This document shows, in pieces, positions 27,485 through 35,655 of a stretch of DNA of 64,000 bases; within the stretch, counting starts at the first letter, position 1; every line of letters starts with the position of its first letter. The notes beneath the pieces are model-generated. The model searched no databases. It worked only from the letters and a program-made list of their open reading frames with translations, and was not told the origin of the DNA. This stretch comes from Nocardioides sp. T2.26MG-1 (lineage in GTDB: Bacteria > Actinomycetota > Actinomycetes > Propionibacteriales > Nocardioidaceae). The translations under genes were made by a program, and so were the position numbers. The DNA lies in the NCBI RefSeq assembly GCF_950101795.1, contig NZ_CATNLZ010000012.1:62001-126000 (forward strand), in the 5' to 3' direction.

Positions 27485-27610
27485 GGGACCGCACCCTCGT
27501 GCACGGTTCCCGCAAGTTGGGAAGCAGCCGAAGAAGCCCCCTGCCGGGTGCGGTCCCGCCCCATATCAGGTTCCGAACCCCCGCGAGGCGGAGCACCGGG
27601 GGTTGGAACC
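27485..27610. ncRNA. Candidate structured element or RNA in a gene-free stretch
   Basis: Two strong inverted repeats lie side by side. GGGACCGCACCC (27485-27496) pairs perfectly with GGGTGCGGTCCC (27546-27557), enclosing a smaller TTCCC/GGGAA hairpin. GGTTCCGAACCCCC (27569-27582) pairs with GGGGGTTGGAACC (27598-27610). Bases 27353-27944 contain no convincing gene. The strand and nature (RNA, transposon end, replication structure) are unresolved. Confidence 0.35.
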
Positions 27611-27913
27611 GCTCCCCGCACACCGAGCGGACGACGGACCCGACGCGCTTCCCTCGCGGGACAGGCGGACGAACGGCGGCGCGAAGCGCCAGATCGGGCC
27701 AAGGCGGCTCCTGGAACAGGTGTCGTGCGGGTCCTCAGCCGATGGCCAGCACAGGCCGCGACCGCGCGCCGGCATGCGGGCATTCCACCTCTTGGCGCCG
27801 AGCACCGAGCGGGAGCACTGTCTGCGCGTGAGCCGCATCGGGTTCGCTAGGCCGCTAGTCACGCTCGCGTCCTCCAGATGGCGTAGGCAGCGAGCCCGGC
27901 GAGCCTCCTTCTA

Positions 27914-27927
27914 TGTATACGTCTACA
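27914..27927. promoter_or_regulatory. TGTA-N6-TACA box B
   Basis: TGTATACGTCTACA differs from box A at one base in the spacer and lies 18 bases before the first ATG (27945) of the HTH gene. Autoregulation by that HTH protein is a natural but unproven idea. Confidence 0.45.
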
Positions 27928-27986
27928 CAGACTCGACTGTCGGCATGCGCGATCGCCGAGACAGAACCGGCTATCGCGAGGGCGTG

Positions 27987-28271
27987 ATGTCACAGCAGAT
28001 GCGGGACGCCTTGAGGGCCGAGGCCGATCGCCTCGCCGGTTTGGAGGAGCCGGCCGCCCGAGCGCGGGCCATCGGGGACTTCTTCGCCGCGCTCGATATG
28101 GAACTGGAGACCATCGCCGCTGTACGCCTGGATGCGGTGGCCGCACTGCGTGCCCAGGGTATGACGTACCAGCGGATAGCAACGGCTACCGGCCTGAGCG
28201 TTCCCCGTGTGGCTCAGTTGGCGCGGACGGCTGGCACTGGCGGGCGCGTGCGGCCGAACCCGACCTCCTGA
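27987..28271 (+). CDS. Small helix-turn-helix DNA-binding protein
   Basis: The product is 94 residues from the ATG at 27987, which has GAGGG just upstream; the in-frame ATG at 27945 would add 14 basic residues. An acidic helical N-terminus (ALRAEADRLAGLEEPAARAR) is followed by a sigma-like HTH, ALRAQGMTYQRIATATGLSV with the recognition helix continuing as PRVAQLART. Such proteins are common regulators on actinobacterial mobile elements. Box B lies immediately upstream. Confidence 0.7.
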   Translation: MSQQMRDALRAEADRLAGLEEPAARARAIGDFFAALDMELETIAAVRLDAVAALRAQGMTYQRIATATGLSVPRVAQLARTAGTGGRVRPNPTS

Positions 28272-28434
28272 CGTGGAGGTCATGCTCTGGTCTGGGCCGC
28301 ATCCGAGTCCCGAGGGCGAGGAGCGTCTCTGAGTTGTCTCCGGCCCCGCACCACCCATGCGGTCGGCCACGGCCCGAGCGCTCAGCCGAGCTGGGCGCGT
28401 GGGTATCGGACGCCTTAGAACGAAGAGTGCTGGG

Positions 28435-29361
28435 ATGAGCGTCAACCTCGAGCGCGACATGCGCGCTCTGCTACTTGATGACCTGACGACCGAGACCGCT
28501 CACCCGGAGCGGCTGGCGCAACTGTCCACAGGCGACCTCCTGATCGTCTACGCCAACTGGGCGCTGCGCCACCCATCCGTGAAACCCCGGACTGTGCATC
28601 TCTCCCGCGAACTCCGCCGACGTCTGAGCAGGCCGGGTGAGCTGAGCAACAGCGTGCGCGTCGTACTGGACGAGATTGCCGCCGGCGCCGACCTCAGCGG
28701 TCGCCTCAGCTCTGACGTCGCTGTCGCCTGGGTGCCGCCCGAGGCCAACCGTCGAGAGCGGCTTCGTACCCTGGACCGCTACTTGTACGCGTGGGGCATC
28801 CACCACCTGCACCTCGGCCAGCGCACCAGTTCACGACATCGGCGGACCGGAGAACTGTTGTTCGTGTGCTTCGTCGACAATGACGCGTTCGCTCTCGACG
28901 CGCTTCCCCACCAGGCATGGAACACCGACCAGCTGCTGCGAATCGCTGCCGACAACTGGCCCGACGACGGCCCACTCCTACGCCTCAGTGGCGCGATCGG
29001 TCTCGCCCAGCCGGTGACCGAACAAGACCGTGTCGAACTACGCAATGGCAACGTCAGCACGTTCTTTCCCCACAAAGGTCGCGTCTATGGCGCCCGTGAC
29101 TCGTTGACCCTGGCTGGCACGTCGATGCGCGCAGCGAGCTGGGCGAGCCTTCAACTTCAGAACCTCAATCGTGCGGCTCAGCTGCTCAGAACGACTCCCG
29201 AGTGCCTCTCTGATGCGCTCGGCACCCCGACTGGGTCTGTCGGGGAGCGACACTGGAGGCTGACCGTGAGGGACGGCGGCTTCGTCGTGCAAGACGGACC
29301 TGGCGGCGGGGCCCTCGCCCTCGACGATGTAGCCGCTCTGTCGTCCCCGCCTGGACCGTGA
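28435..29361 (+). CDS. Hypothetical protein (308 aa)
   Basis: The chosen ATG at 28435 follows a weak GGG. I do not recognise a named family. The central segment RYLYAWGIHHLHLGQRTSSR followed by LLFVCFVDNDAFALDALPHQ and NWPDD is rich in His, Asp and aromatic residues and looks like a conserved catalytic or binding core. The N-terminus is helical and the C-terminus has strands. There is no signal peptide or membrane segment, so it is cytoplasmic. Its place among island accessory genes allows a nuclease or toxin-like role, but nothing proves it. Confidence 0.6.
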   Translation: MSVNLERDMRALLLDDLTTETAHPERLAQLSTGDLLIVYANWALRHPSVKPRTVHLSRELRRRLSRPGELSNSVRVVLDEIAAGADLSGRLSSDVAVAWVPPEANRRERLRTLDRYLYAWGIHHLHLGQRTSSRHRRTGELLFVCFVDNDAFALDALPHQAWNTDQLLRIAADNWPDDGPLLRLSGAIGLAQPVTEQDRVELRNGNVSTFFPHKGRVYGARDSLTLAGTSMRAASWASLQLQNLNRAAQLLRTTPECLSDALGTPTGSVGERHWRLTVRDGGFVVQDGPGGGALALDDVAALSSPPGP

Positions 29362-29441
29362 CGGCCGATCTTGCCGTCCGCAGTCTGCGTCCGCTGCTGG
29401 ACGGGCCGGGCGAGGACGGCGCGTCGTGGACGCGCCGGCGG

Positions 29442-29627
29442 TCAGGGGCAGCCGGCCTCGCAGGCGCCGGTTCCGTCGATGCGGAGGAGCTGGCGGCCGC
29501 CGCAGATTGGGCACGGCGCGAGTGCCTGCTCGGCCTCGAAGAGTGGCCACCAGGCCTGCTCAACCATCTGCGCTGCGTGGGCGGCGATGTCGGCCTCGCT
29601 GATGCGGATGTCGCTGTTCTCACTCAT
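29442..29627 (-). CDS. Small zinc-ribbon-like protein (61 aa)
   Basis: The ATG at 29627 has GGAGGG at good spacing. The helical N-terminus (ISEADIAAHAAQMVEQAWWP) is followed by CPICGG and, after 17 residues, CEAGC, giving four cysteines for a metal site. The gene is opposite to its island neighbours. A tiny upstream frame (29624-29719, 31 codons) overlaps its start as ATGA and could be a leader peptide. Confidence 0.6.
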   Translation of the reverse strand: MSENSDIRISEADIAAHAAQMVEQAWWPLFEAEQALAPCPICGGRQLLRIDGTGACEAGCP

Positions 29628-29999
29628 GAATGCCCTCCGCCGCCCGCTGCTTGGTCAGGACTCCCGGTGGCCGACCCCCGCCCCAGGGGCGGCCTCAGGG
29701 GCTGTTCGCTTTGCCTCATGGCGGTCACTCTGCCCCCGGCCGCCCCCAAGGGCGCCGGCATCCACCGCGTGGTGCAGACCTCTGCACAAAGGAGCGGCTG
29801 GTAGTGCACCCGTGGGGTCGATCAGCCGTCTACGCGTTCGCGGTGTCGGGCCCGGCCTCCAGCCGCCCACTGACCGCGGTGATGTGTGGTTTGGAGTGCT
29901 CGACCCCGGGCACGCTGCGGGCATTCAGCAAGGAACGTGACCTGACGGGGCCCATTACGGGCGGGCGCGGCCAGCTGAACAGAAAGGAATCTCGGGATC
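29628..29999. other. Spacer with one doubtful leader frame
   Basis: About 370 bases separate the zinc-ribbon gene from the secreted protein gene. The only candidate is the 31-codon minus-strand frame at 29624-29719, Pro/Gly-rich and overlapping the zinc-ribbon start. Promoters for both flanking genes must lie here, but I cannot point to them securely. Confidence 0.4.
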
Positions 30000-31211
30000 A
30001 TGGCTTCAACTTCTGGCGCCCGCCGCGCCGCGATCTGTCTCACAGTCAGTGGCCTGCTGCCGGCGCTGCTCTCTGTGTCTCCCAGCGAAGCATCGGTCGA
30101 TGCGCAGCAGACCTTGACCATCACCGGCGTCGCACGAGGGCGAGGTGGCGTCTTCAAGGACTCCGTCGTCAACGTCACGCTGCACACCAAGAAGAACACG
30201 TCGCCGCTGCTCGATCACGCGAAGACCAGCGACGCCGGTGCCTTCAGCCTGCGGATTGAACGAACTCCCGCACTGGCCAAGTACGCGGAGAATCACCGCG
30301 GATTCATCAATCTGGATCTCGCGGTCCTCCGCGGAAAGAAGCTCTTCATGCGGGCCGTGTATGTGCGATACAGCGCCGGCGACGTCAAGCTGGGCCGAGC
30401 GGCGTTGAAGCGCGTCTCCTACTGGAGGCCGTCGGCCGACCGGTCGATGGCCCGGCGTGGCATTCTGCCGGACTCGGCGGCGGTCTGGGACGCGCCCGTG
30501 ATGATGCTCGAACACGCACCCGACTCGCACACGGCCTATGAGTTCGCCTCGGGAAGCGGTACATCCCTCGAGGCGGGCTACGGCACATCCCTCGGCGACT
30601 GGAAGCTCGGCGGCGAGATCAAGATCGAGGGAACCAAGGAGGGCTCGGCCGGCGGCGACTTCGGCATCAAAGGGAAAGCCACCTACGGCAAAGCGGCCGC
30701 GCAGAAGCTGACCGCGCCCGTAGCACTGTCCGCGACGAGCAAGTGCTCCAGCTTGGTCAACTCCTACGGGCTCGTGGTCACCAGGAGCTGCACCTACACC
30801 ACGCAAGGGCGATGGGACGGTGAAGTAAAACCGTCCAAGGCCGACTACCTCGGTTGCAGCCACGCCTCGAAGGCCTACTACTTCACTCGGCGCGACTCAC
30901 TGACCCACTTCACCAAGAGAACTGGCAAAGCGTTCGAAGCAGTGGGAGAAGTTGGCGTCGCCGGCATGAAGACGAAGGTGTCGACCAAGTACTCGGACTC
31001 GGTCATGGCGACATACTGGTTCGACATCCCGCACATGAACGGGTTCAACTACTGCCTCGGCGGGGTCGATGGTAGTTGGAACAACGGCAGCCGTGTGGTC
31101 GTGAGCACCTTCCCGAAGCGGGTTTCCCCGCCTTGCCCGAGCGGGCGTCAGGAGGCAACGTGGAGTGCCAGCTACCGCCGGGTGAACGGTACAGCGAACA
31201 CGCCCTGTTGA
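30000..31211 (+). CDS. Secreted hypothetical protein
   Basis: The protein has 403 residues. A signal peptide (about residues 1-32, ending near SEASVDA) marks export. The mature part has a short beta-sandwich-like N-domain (LTITGVARGRGGVFKDSVVN), then a Gly/Lys-rich repetitive centre (GEIKIEGTKEGSAGG, DFGIKGKATYGKAAAQ). The C-terminal domain holds at least six cysteines likely to form disulfides. No family is recognised. An AAAGGA lies upstream at slightly long spacing. It overlaps the start of the next gene, a lipoprotein, so they form a pair. Confidence 0.7.
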   Translation: MASTSGARRAAICLTVSGLLPALLSVSPSEASVDAQQTLTITGVARGRGGVFKDSVVNVTLHTKKNTSPLLDHAKTSDAGAFSLRIERTPALAKYAENHRGFINLDLAVLRGKKLFMRAVYVRYSAGDVKLGRAALKRVSYWRPSADRSMARRGILPDSAAVWDAPVMMLEHAPDSHTAYEFASGSGTSLEAGYGTSLGDWKLGGEIKIEGTKEGSAGGDFGIKGKATYGKAAAQKLTAPVALSATSKCSSLVNSYGLVVTRSCTYTTQGRWDGEVKPSKADYLGCSHASKAYYFTRRDSLTHFTKRTGKAFEAVGEVGVAGMKTKVSTKYSDSVMATYWFDIPHMNGFNYCLGGVDGSWNNGSRVVVSTFPKRVSPPCPSGRQEATWSASYRRVNGTANTPC

Positions 31212-31780
31212 GGCTCGTCGTCATCCTGGCCGTGCTTGTTGCAGCACCAGCGTGTCGAGGTGGCAACGGACCCTCGCCCGGGCCGCACAGCCCCTTGACT
31301 GCGTCGCCCGGCACCATCCGCATGGATGGGCCTCTCAAATCGAACCCGTCTGGCGGGGCCGGGTTCATCGAGGCCACGGCAGGCAAGGCGTTCACGTCAA
31401 AGGCCCTCGCCATCCCGCTCGAAGTGGCCGGTGAGGAGCCAATCATCGTGGACGACGTGCGGTTCCTCCCGTTCAAGGGTGTGCCCATGCCACGGTTGCT
31501 CAAGGCACGCATCGAGGGCGCCGACGCGGTCGGCCAACGTGTGGTCCCTGCAACCGAGAAGCCCGCGCCTGACTTGGACCTGACGGTGGCAACCCGGAGA
31601 CCGATCGCGTTCAACCGACTTGTGCAGGTTCGATATCACCTCCCTGACAGCGCGCCGGTCTACGTGGCGCTCTTCGATATTCAGTGGGTGATGTGCCTCA
31701 AGGGACGAGTCACCGAGCGACAATGCGACACGGCGTACAAAGCAGCCCTTGCCGATCCCACCGCCAACTCGGCGGAGTAG
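31208..31780 (+). CDS. Putative lipoprotein coupled to the secreted protein
   Basis: The TTG at 31208 overlaps the stop of the preceding gene and opens a lipoprotein-like signal (LVVILAVLVAAPAC), with the cysteine at about residue 17; the lipobox is weak. The mature part has no recognised domain but looks folded (VDDVRFLPFKGVPMPRLLKA, VQVRYHLPDSAPVYVALFDI). Co-translation with the secreted partner suggests they act together at the cell surface. Confidence 0.65.
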   Translation: MRLVVILAVLVAAPACRGGNGPSPGPHSPLTASPGTIRMDGPLKSNPSGGAGFIEATAGKAFTSKALAIPLEVAGEEPIIVDDVRFLPFKGVPMPRLLKARIEGADAVGQRVVPATEKPAPDLDLTVATRRPIAFNRLVQVRYHLPDSAPVYVALFDIQWVMCLKGRVTERQCDTAYKAALADPTANSAE

Positions 31781-31987
31781 TCATAGGCGACGTTGATCCC
31801 GGTGGGGGTTGCTCATTCCCGTCTCTACTCCTACACGGCTGGCTGGGCGCCTTACTCCCAGATCGTGCGTTCGGAGGTCTCCACGGCGCACTGATGTCGT
31901 CGAAGACGACGTACGGGACGTTACGGTCCTCTCCTCGCACCGCCACGAAGCACCGAAGACGTCGATGGTCGGCGTACTCTCCGGTCC

Positions 31988-32851
31988 ATGCCGTGGGACC
32001 CGGAGGAAGAAGACCGTCGCATCGAGCTGCTCCCGCTGTACTACGACAACGACATGCCGCCAGGCCTGAATCACGAGCTGTGGACATGGGCGAACGGCCG
32101 GATCCGGCCAGCCAGCTCGGGAGTCAAGACCACCAACCACCCGGTCTTCGTGATCGCCACCGCCATGCACCTGGGCGCCGACGCTCCGCATGGCAAGTTC
32201 GGCGACATGCAGGAGTACTTCAAGCGGAACTGCTCCAACGGCGAGTTCTTGCTGCGCACCATCCACACCTGTCTTCAGCACCTGCCGGCCGCGGGGGCCG
32301 CCGAGTACCTGGAGGTGATCCTGAAGCGCGGACGGTCGGGTTACACGGTGCGGACGAACACTCGCGGGTTGGAGTACCGGGTGACCCCGGCAGCCCGCGA
32401 GCAGGTGGAGGAGGCCGTGAGGTCCACACCGGAGCCTGTTGGCCAGCTGCTCACGAAGGCATGGAACGAGGCATACGGCGTAGAGGGCGACCCGTTCGAC
32501 GCCTACATGGCAGCGTTCAGGGCAGCTGAGACCGTCCTGCGTCCGGTCATCAGCCCGAACGACGGAGACGCGCGTCTCGGCAAGATGATCCGGGACTACG
32601 AGGCGAACCCGAACAAGTGGGAGTTCTTGCTTACCGAGTCGCGTCCCGGAGCCAAGGAGAAGGGGCTCGAGCTACTCGACGGCCGAGAGACCGTCATGCA
32701 AATGGTCCGGACTATCGCGTACGGACAGAAGGACCGCCATGTCTTCGAGAGCGACGAGAACTCGGTAACCGAGGCCCGTGCAGCCGTCCACCTCGCCGTG
32801 ACCATCGCCATGATGTGTGAGACCGGAGCGTTCCGTCGCAAGCCGGAGTAG
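31988..32851 (+). CDS. Cytoplasmic protein with possible HEPN/Abi-C-like C-terminus
   Basis: The protein has 287 residues, starting at the ATG at 31988. The N-terminal half is unknown (ELLPLYYDNDMPPGLNHELW). The C-terminus contains QMVRTIAYGQKDRHVFES and then EARAAVHLAVTIAMMCETG, which resembles the helical ending of abortive-infection C-terminal and HEPN-type proteins, where an R...H pair cuts RNA. The R-to-H distance is longer than the canonical HEPN spacing, so the assignment is tentative. It has no partner antitoxin nearby. Confidence 0.55.
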   Translation: MPWDPEEEDRRIELLPLYYDNDMPPGLNHELWTWANGRIRPASSGVKTTNHPVFVIATAMHLGADAPHGKFGDMQEYFKRNCSNGEFLLRTIHTCLQHLPAAGAAEYLEVILKRGRSGYTVRTNTRGLEYRVTPAAREQVEEAVRSTPEPVGQLLTKAWNEAYGVEGDPFDAYMAAFRAAETVLRPVISPNDGDARLGKMIRDYEANPNKWEFLLTESRPGAKEKGLELLDGRETVMQMVRTIAYGQKDRHVFESDENSVTEARAAVHLAVTIAMMCETGAFRRKPE

Positions 32852-32921
32852 GTTCACTGCCCTAGGGCATCAGAGTCGGAGGGACAGACGCTCGGCTCGC
32901 GGCATGAGCGGACGTTTCGGC

Positions 32922-33116
32922 TCACTCGATGGCGAGCGGCACGGAGGCGTCAACGGCCGCGCGTAGGCACGCCGTGTGCGCACCCAAACCCTGCGTTGCA
33001 TTCGAGAAGGCCCATTGGACCGTCAGCAAGGCGTACCTCGGCTCGTCGTCTGTCGGCTTGGCGCAGAACGCGCAGACGTATCTGACCAGCCCGTCCACCG
33101 TCGCAACCTCGTCCAT
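32922..33116 (-). CDS. Small Cys/His hypothetical protein (64 aa)
   Basis: The ATG at 33116 gives a compact protein with YVCAFCAKP and, about 28 residues on, AHTACLRAA; the C-x-x-C plus H/C spacing could bind zinc. The sequence has even hydrophobic/charged distribution and reads as a real protein. A clear ribosome binding site is not visible. It is the first of three small minus-strand genes with unknown roles. Confidence 0.55.
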   Translation of the reverse strand: MDEVATVDGLVRYVCAFCAKPTDDEPRYALLTVQWAFSNATQGLGAHTACLRAAVDASVPLAIE

Positions 33117-33197
33117 GTCTGGGAGCGTGTCACAAGGAGCCCGCTAGTCGGCCACGACCGCGCGGAACGCCGCAGATCCGCGCGATTCTGCGGAGGT

Positions 33198-33686
33198 TCA
33201 GTTCTTGCGGAATAGGCGCCCCAACCAGTTCCTCTGAGTCGACGCTGCTGTGCCTCGGCGCGCTGCGAGGGCTTCATAGGCTCGACCGCTAACGGTCGAT
33301 GCAGGGGTGGCGTCCGGGTCCGGGAGCAACTGCTCGATCTGAGGGTCGAAGCAGACCAAGCCGAGGGAGTCAGCGATCTCAGCGAGCGGATCGCGGGCGA
33401 ACTCCGCGCCCGAGAAGGTCATCGGGAAGTAGATCATGGCCCCGACAGCATCGCCATCGAGCGGGGAGGCCGCCCACGGGCACTCTGGCCCGGACTCGTC
33501 GTCAAGCTCCGGGAACCGCGTCAGCGCCGCATCGATGAACGCCCGAATCGCCGGCGTTGCGGGGGCGGGTCCGCCTGGATCATCAAGCGCCGCCTCCATG
33601 GCGTCCATCCGGCGCTCGTACTCGGCGATGGCTTCTGACTGGGACCCTGGCTTCGGCCCCTCCCAGATAGCGAGGTCGTATGACAT
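33198..33686 (-). CDS. Hypothetical acidic protein starting MSYDLAIWEG
   Basis: The ATG at 33686 is chosen because MSYDLAIWEGPKP is the typical start of a family of small acidic actinobacterial proteins. The product is 162 residues with LTRFPELDDESGPECPWAAS in the centre and a conserved-looking tail (GLVCFDPQIEQLLP), then a basic end. Some relatives sit as immunity-like genes near polymorphic toxins, but no toxin gene is visible here, so the function is open. Confidence 0.65.
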   Translation of the reverse strand: MSYDLAIWEGPKPGSQSEAIAEYERRMDAMEAALDDPGGPAPATPAIRAFIDAALTRFPELDDESGPECPWAASPLDGDAVGAMIYFPMTFSGAEFARDPLAEIADSLGLVCFDPQIEQLLPDPDATPASTVSGRAYEALAARRGTAASTQRNWLGRLFRKN

Positions 33687-33797
33687 TGGTGCATCGTGGC
33701 ACTCCTGTCCGCGATCGTGCGTCAACTCGGACGTCATCCGCTATCGCGGCATCGCGCGCAAATGGGCAGTACGCGGTCAGCGGCAGATCAGTGCGTT

Positions 33798-34100
33798 TCA
33801 GGACCGCCAGGTGATCAGCGCCCAGTCGCCCGGAAGTTCCTCTCGTGCCAAGGCTCCGAGCGCGGCGTCACGTGCCTCGAACGGGTCCGCACCGTCGTAG
33901 ACGCTCCACGCGACCTCAAGGAACGTGCCGTCGTCGTCGTAGTCGCGTATGTCGAGGCCGAGCACGACGCGACCGGCCCCGGCAAGTTCATTCAGCACCG
34001 CCGGGGCGGCACGCACGTGCCAGGACACCTCACCGTTGCGCTCGACGCGGGCATGCGATCGGAGTTCTTCAGACAGGACTCCGAGGTCGTCAGCGGGCAC
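33798..34100 (-). CDS. Hypothetical acidic protein (100 aa)
   Basis: GTG start at 34100 without a clear ribosome binding site. The mixed alpha/beta sequence contains VVLGLDIRDYDDDGTFLEVA and WSVYDGADPFEARDAALGAL. It resembles small immunity-like or regulatory proteins in composition only. It lies 111 bases upstream of the MSYDLAIWEG gene on the same strand and may share its transcript. Confidence 0.55.
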   Translation of the reverse strand: MPADDLGVLSEELRSHARVERNGEVSWHVRAAPAVLNELAGAGRVVLGLDIRDYDDDGTFLEVAWSVYDGADPFEARDAALGALAREELPGDWALITWRS

Positions 34101-34272
34101 GGAGAGACGGTAGCGGCACTGCCTGGCGGACGACCGATCATCGGCATGAGCGGATGTTCCGCGACCTCGCTATCACACCTCAATCGCAGAGGGGCCGAGC
34201 CTCCGGGCCCGGCCACGCCTGCGGGAACAGTGCAGGGGTGAGGTGTTCACCTGCCGGTAGTACCTTCGCGCC

Positions 34273-34747
34273 GTGCCCGACCTGCTACTGACCTTGGTCT
34301 CGCCCAGCGACGTCGGTGACCGCAGCATCCTGGCCTTCACCCACTACCCGGACCCGGCGCCCTTCTCGACCGGGACAGGCAGCATCAACCTGCTCTGCGC
34401 AGTCTGTTCGTTCGTCCTGGTGGCCGGCGCGGACGCCGCGGCAACGCTCGCACCCAACCTGCTGGTCCGCTGCCCCTCCTGCGGTTCCTACAACAGCCGT
34501 ATGGGCCGCCAGCCGTGTCCAAGCCGACGCCGACACCATGCGGCTCACCGACGACCCCACGGCATCCGTCGCCGCTGCGATCGGCACGTGGGGCTCCCGG
34601 CTTCCCCAACTCGCCGCTCTCTCAGCCCGCCGCGGCCACATCGCCATCACCGACACCTACGCTCACGCCAGCATCACCGCAGCTGGCCCCACCGGCGTCC
34701 AGTCAGTGGCCGGCGTCCCACCAGCCGCGACCATGCCCCGCACCTAG
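34273..34747 (+). pseudogene. Zinc-ribbon protein gene, probably frameshifted
   Basis: In the first frame the GTG-initiated sequence reads well to about residue 77, with LLCAVC and CPSCGSYNSRMG forming a C2-C2 zinc ribbon, then turns into Arg/His/Pro-rich noise. From about 34500 the +1 frame becomes protein-like (VQADADTMRLTDDPTASVAA, then GTWGSRLPQLAALSARRGHI) and stops at 34747. A single indel near 34500 would join the two. Two separate genes are possible but less likely. Confidence 0.4.
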
Positions 34748-34857
34748 CCCGCACCACGCACCGGCGGCCCCGACCGCCGTCAGTCGCCCGGCGCGCCGAA
34801 GTTGGCGACCTCTTGTCGGATGACGCTGGCACACTCGGCATCGGAGAGGGGAAGCCG

Positions 34858-35022
34858 ATGCCCGAGCACGACGACCAGTTCTGGCGCACGTCGCCCACCG
34901 CCCCATGCGGCTGCAACTGGGACGGATGGCACTGCCCCCACTGCGGTTCGGTCACTGCCCACAGCGGCGACGGTTGGGAGCCGAACCACACCCTGGGTTG
35001 TCACAGGCACGCAGCCCCCTAA
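34858..35022 (+). CDS. Tiny zinc-ribbon-like protein (54 aa)
   Basis: The ATG at 34858 follows GAGAGGGG at good spacing. The peptide contains CGCNWDGWHCPHCGSVTAHS and a final LGCHRHAAP, a dense cysteine/histidine set suggesting metal binding. No family is recognised. It is one of several very small Cys-rich products on the island. Confidence 0.5.
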   Translation: MPEHDDQFWRTSPTAPCGCNWDGWHCPHCGSVTAHSGDGWEPNHTLGCHRHAAP

Positions 35023-35159
35023 CGGGCCGCAGGGTAGGTCTCAAGCGGGCTCGGCAGGCACCCCAGTAGCCGCACCCGTGGAGTGCTCGTCCGTATCGCC
35101 CACCTGCACCCAGGACAGGACGCGCAGTCTCAGGTCCCGGGCGCGTCAGCCGTGGCCTT

Positions 35160-35633
35160 CTACTGGCGCGCAGCGAGTAGAGCCTGTGCCTTCGCGAGCC
35201 GCTGGGTCAGCTGGGGGCCCAGGCCGCCGTAGGAGGCGTTCACTTCTCCGTATCGCTCCAACACTGCGACTTCGCCGGCATAGTCGTGCTGTTGGCGGCG
35301 GATGATGGCCAACTGTTCGAAGTACCAGGGCGCGACCGTCCACCCGCGGAACTCGGCTTCCTCCTCGACCACCGGCAGCAGCTTCATCAACAGGTCCGCC
35401 GCCACGTCGGGGTGCCCGTCACGCTTGAGCTGCTTCACCGTCTCCACCCAACCCGTGAAGTGCTTGCCGCGGTGATGTCCCAGGCCGGCCGGCGCGACCC
35501 GGTCGCCCCAGAGGTCCACGGGATCCGCCGCCGGCGTCGCGTGCGCCGGGGGCGCCGGGGGCGCCGGGGGCGCCGGGGGCGCCGGCGCAGCCTGCACTGT
35601 GGTGCGGCGCGCACCGGTGCGCTTCCAGAACAT
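35160..35633 (-). CDS. Helical-repeat (TPR-like) protein with Ala-Pro-Pro linker
   Basis: The ATG at 35633 follows GGGGGGA; the product is 157 residues. A short basic head (MFWKRTGARRTTV) is joined by an Ala-Pro-Pro repeat to a helical domain (VKQLKRDGHPDVAADLLMKL, then APWYFEQLAIIRRQQHDYAG and EVAVLERYGEV) that reads as two or three TPR-like helix pairs. It is 22 bases downstream of the GIY-YIG gene and is the third member of that operon, possibly a scaffold or specificity partner. Confidence 0.65.
   Translation of the reverse strand: MFWKRTGARRTTVQAAPAPPAPPAPPAPPAHATPAADPVDLWGDRVAPAGLGHHRGKHFTGWVETVKQLKRDGHPDVAADLLMKLLPVVEEEAEFRGWTVAPWYFEQLAIIRRQQHDYAGEVAVLERYGEVNASYGGLGPQLTQRLAKAQALLAARQ
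35543..35587. repeat. 9-bp tandem repeat encoding Ala-Pro-Pro
   Basis: Five units of GCGCCGGGG, four exact and the last with one change, lie in frame in the preceding gene and encode the flexible linker. Copy number is prone to slippage. Confidence 0.8.
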
Positions 35634-35655
35634 CAATCCCCCCGGGTCGCGGCAG

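Noticed and set aside
27485..27557. Possible group II intron domain V or tRNA-like fold
   Set aside because: A CACGGTTCC stretch is suggestive, but the matching strand of a domain V and any maturase gene are missing, and no anticodon arm or acceptor stem could be drawn.
27371..27850. Open frame of about 159 codons across the hairpin region
   Set aside because: Composition is that of a G+C-rich shadow frame (Arg/Ala/Pro/Gly), and it runs through strong inverted repeats.
35543..35587. Short tandem repeat considered as CRISPR-like or origin iterons
   Set aside because: Units are nine bases, contiguous and in frame in a coding sequence; there are no spacers.
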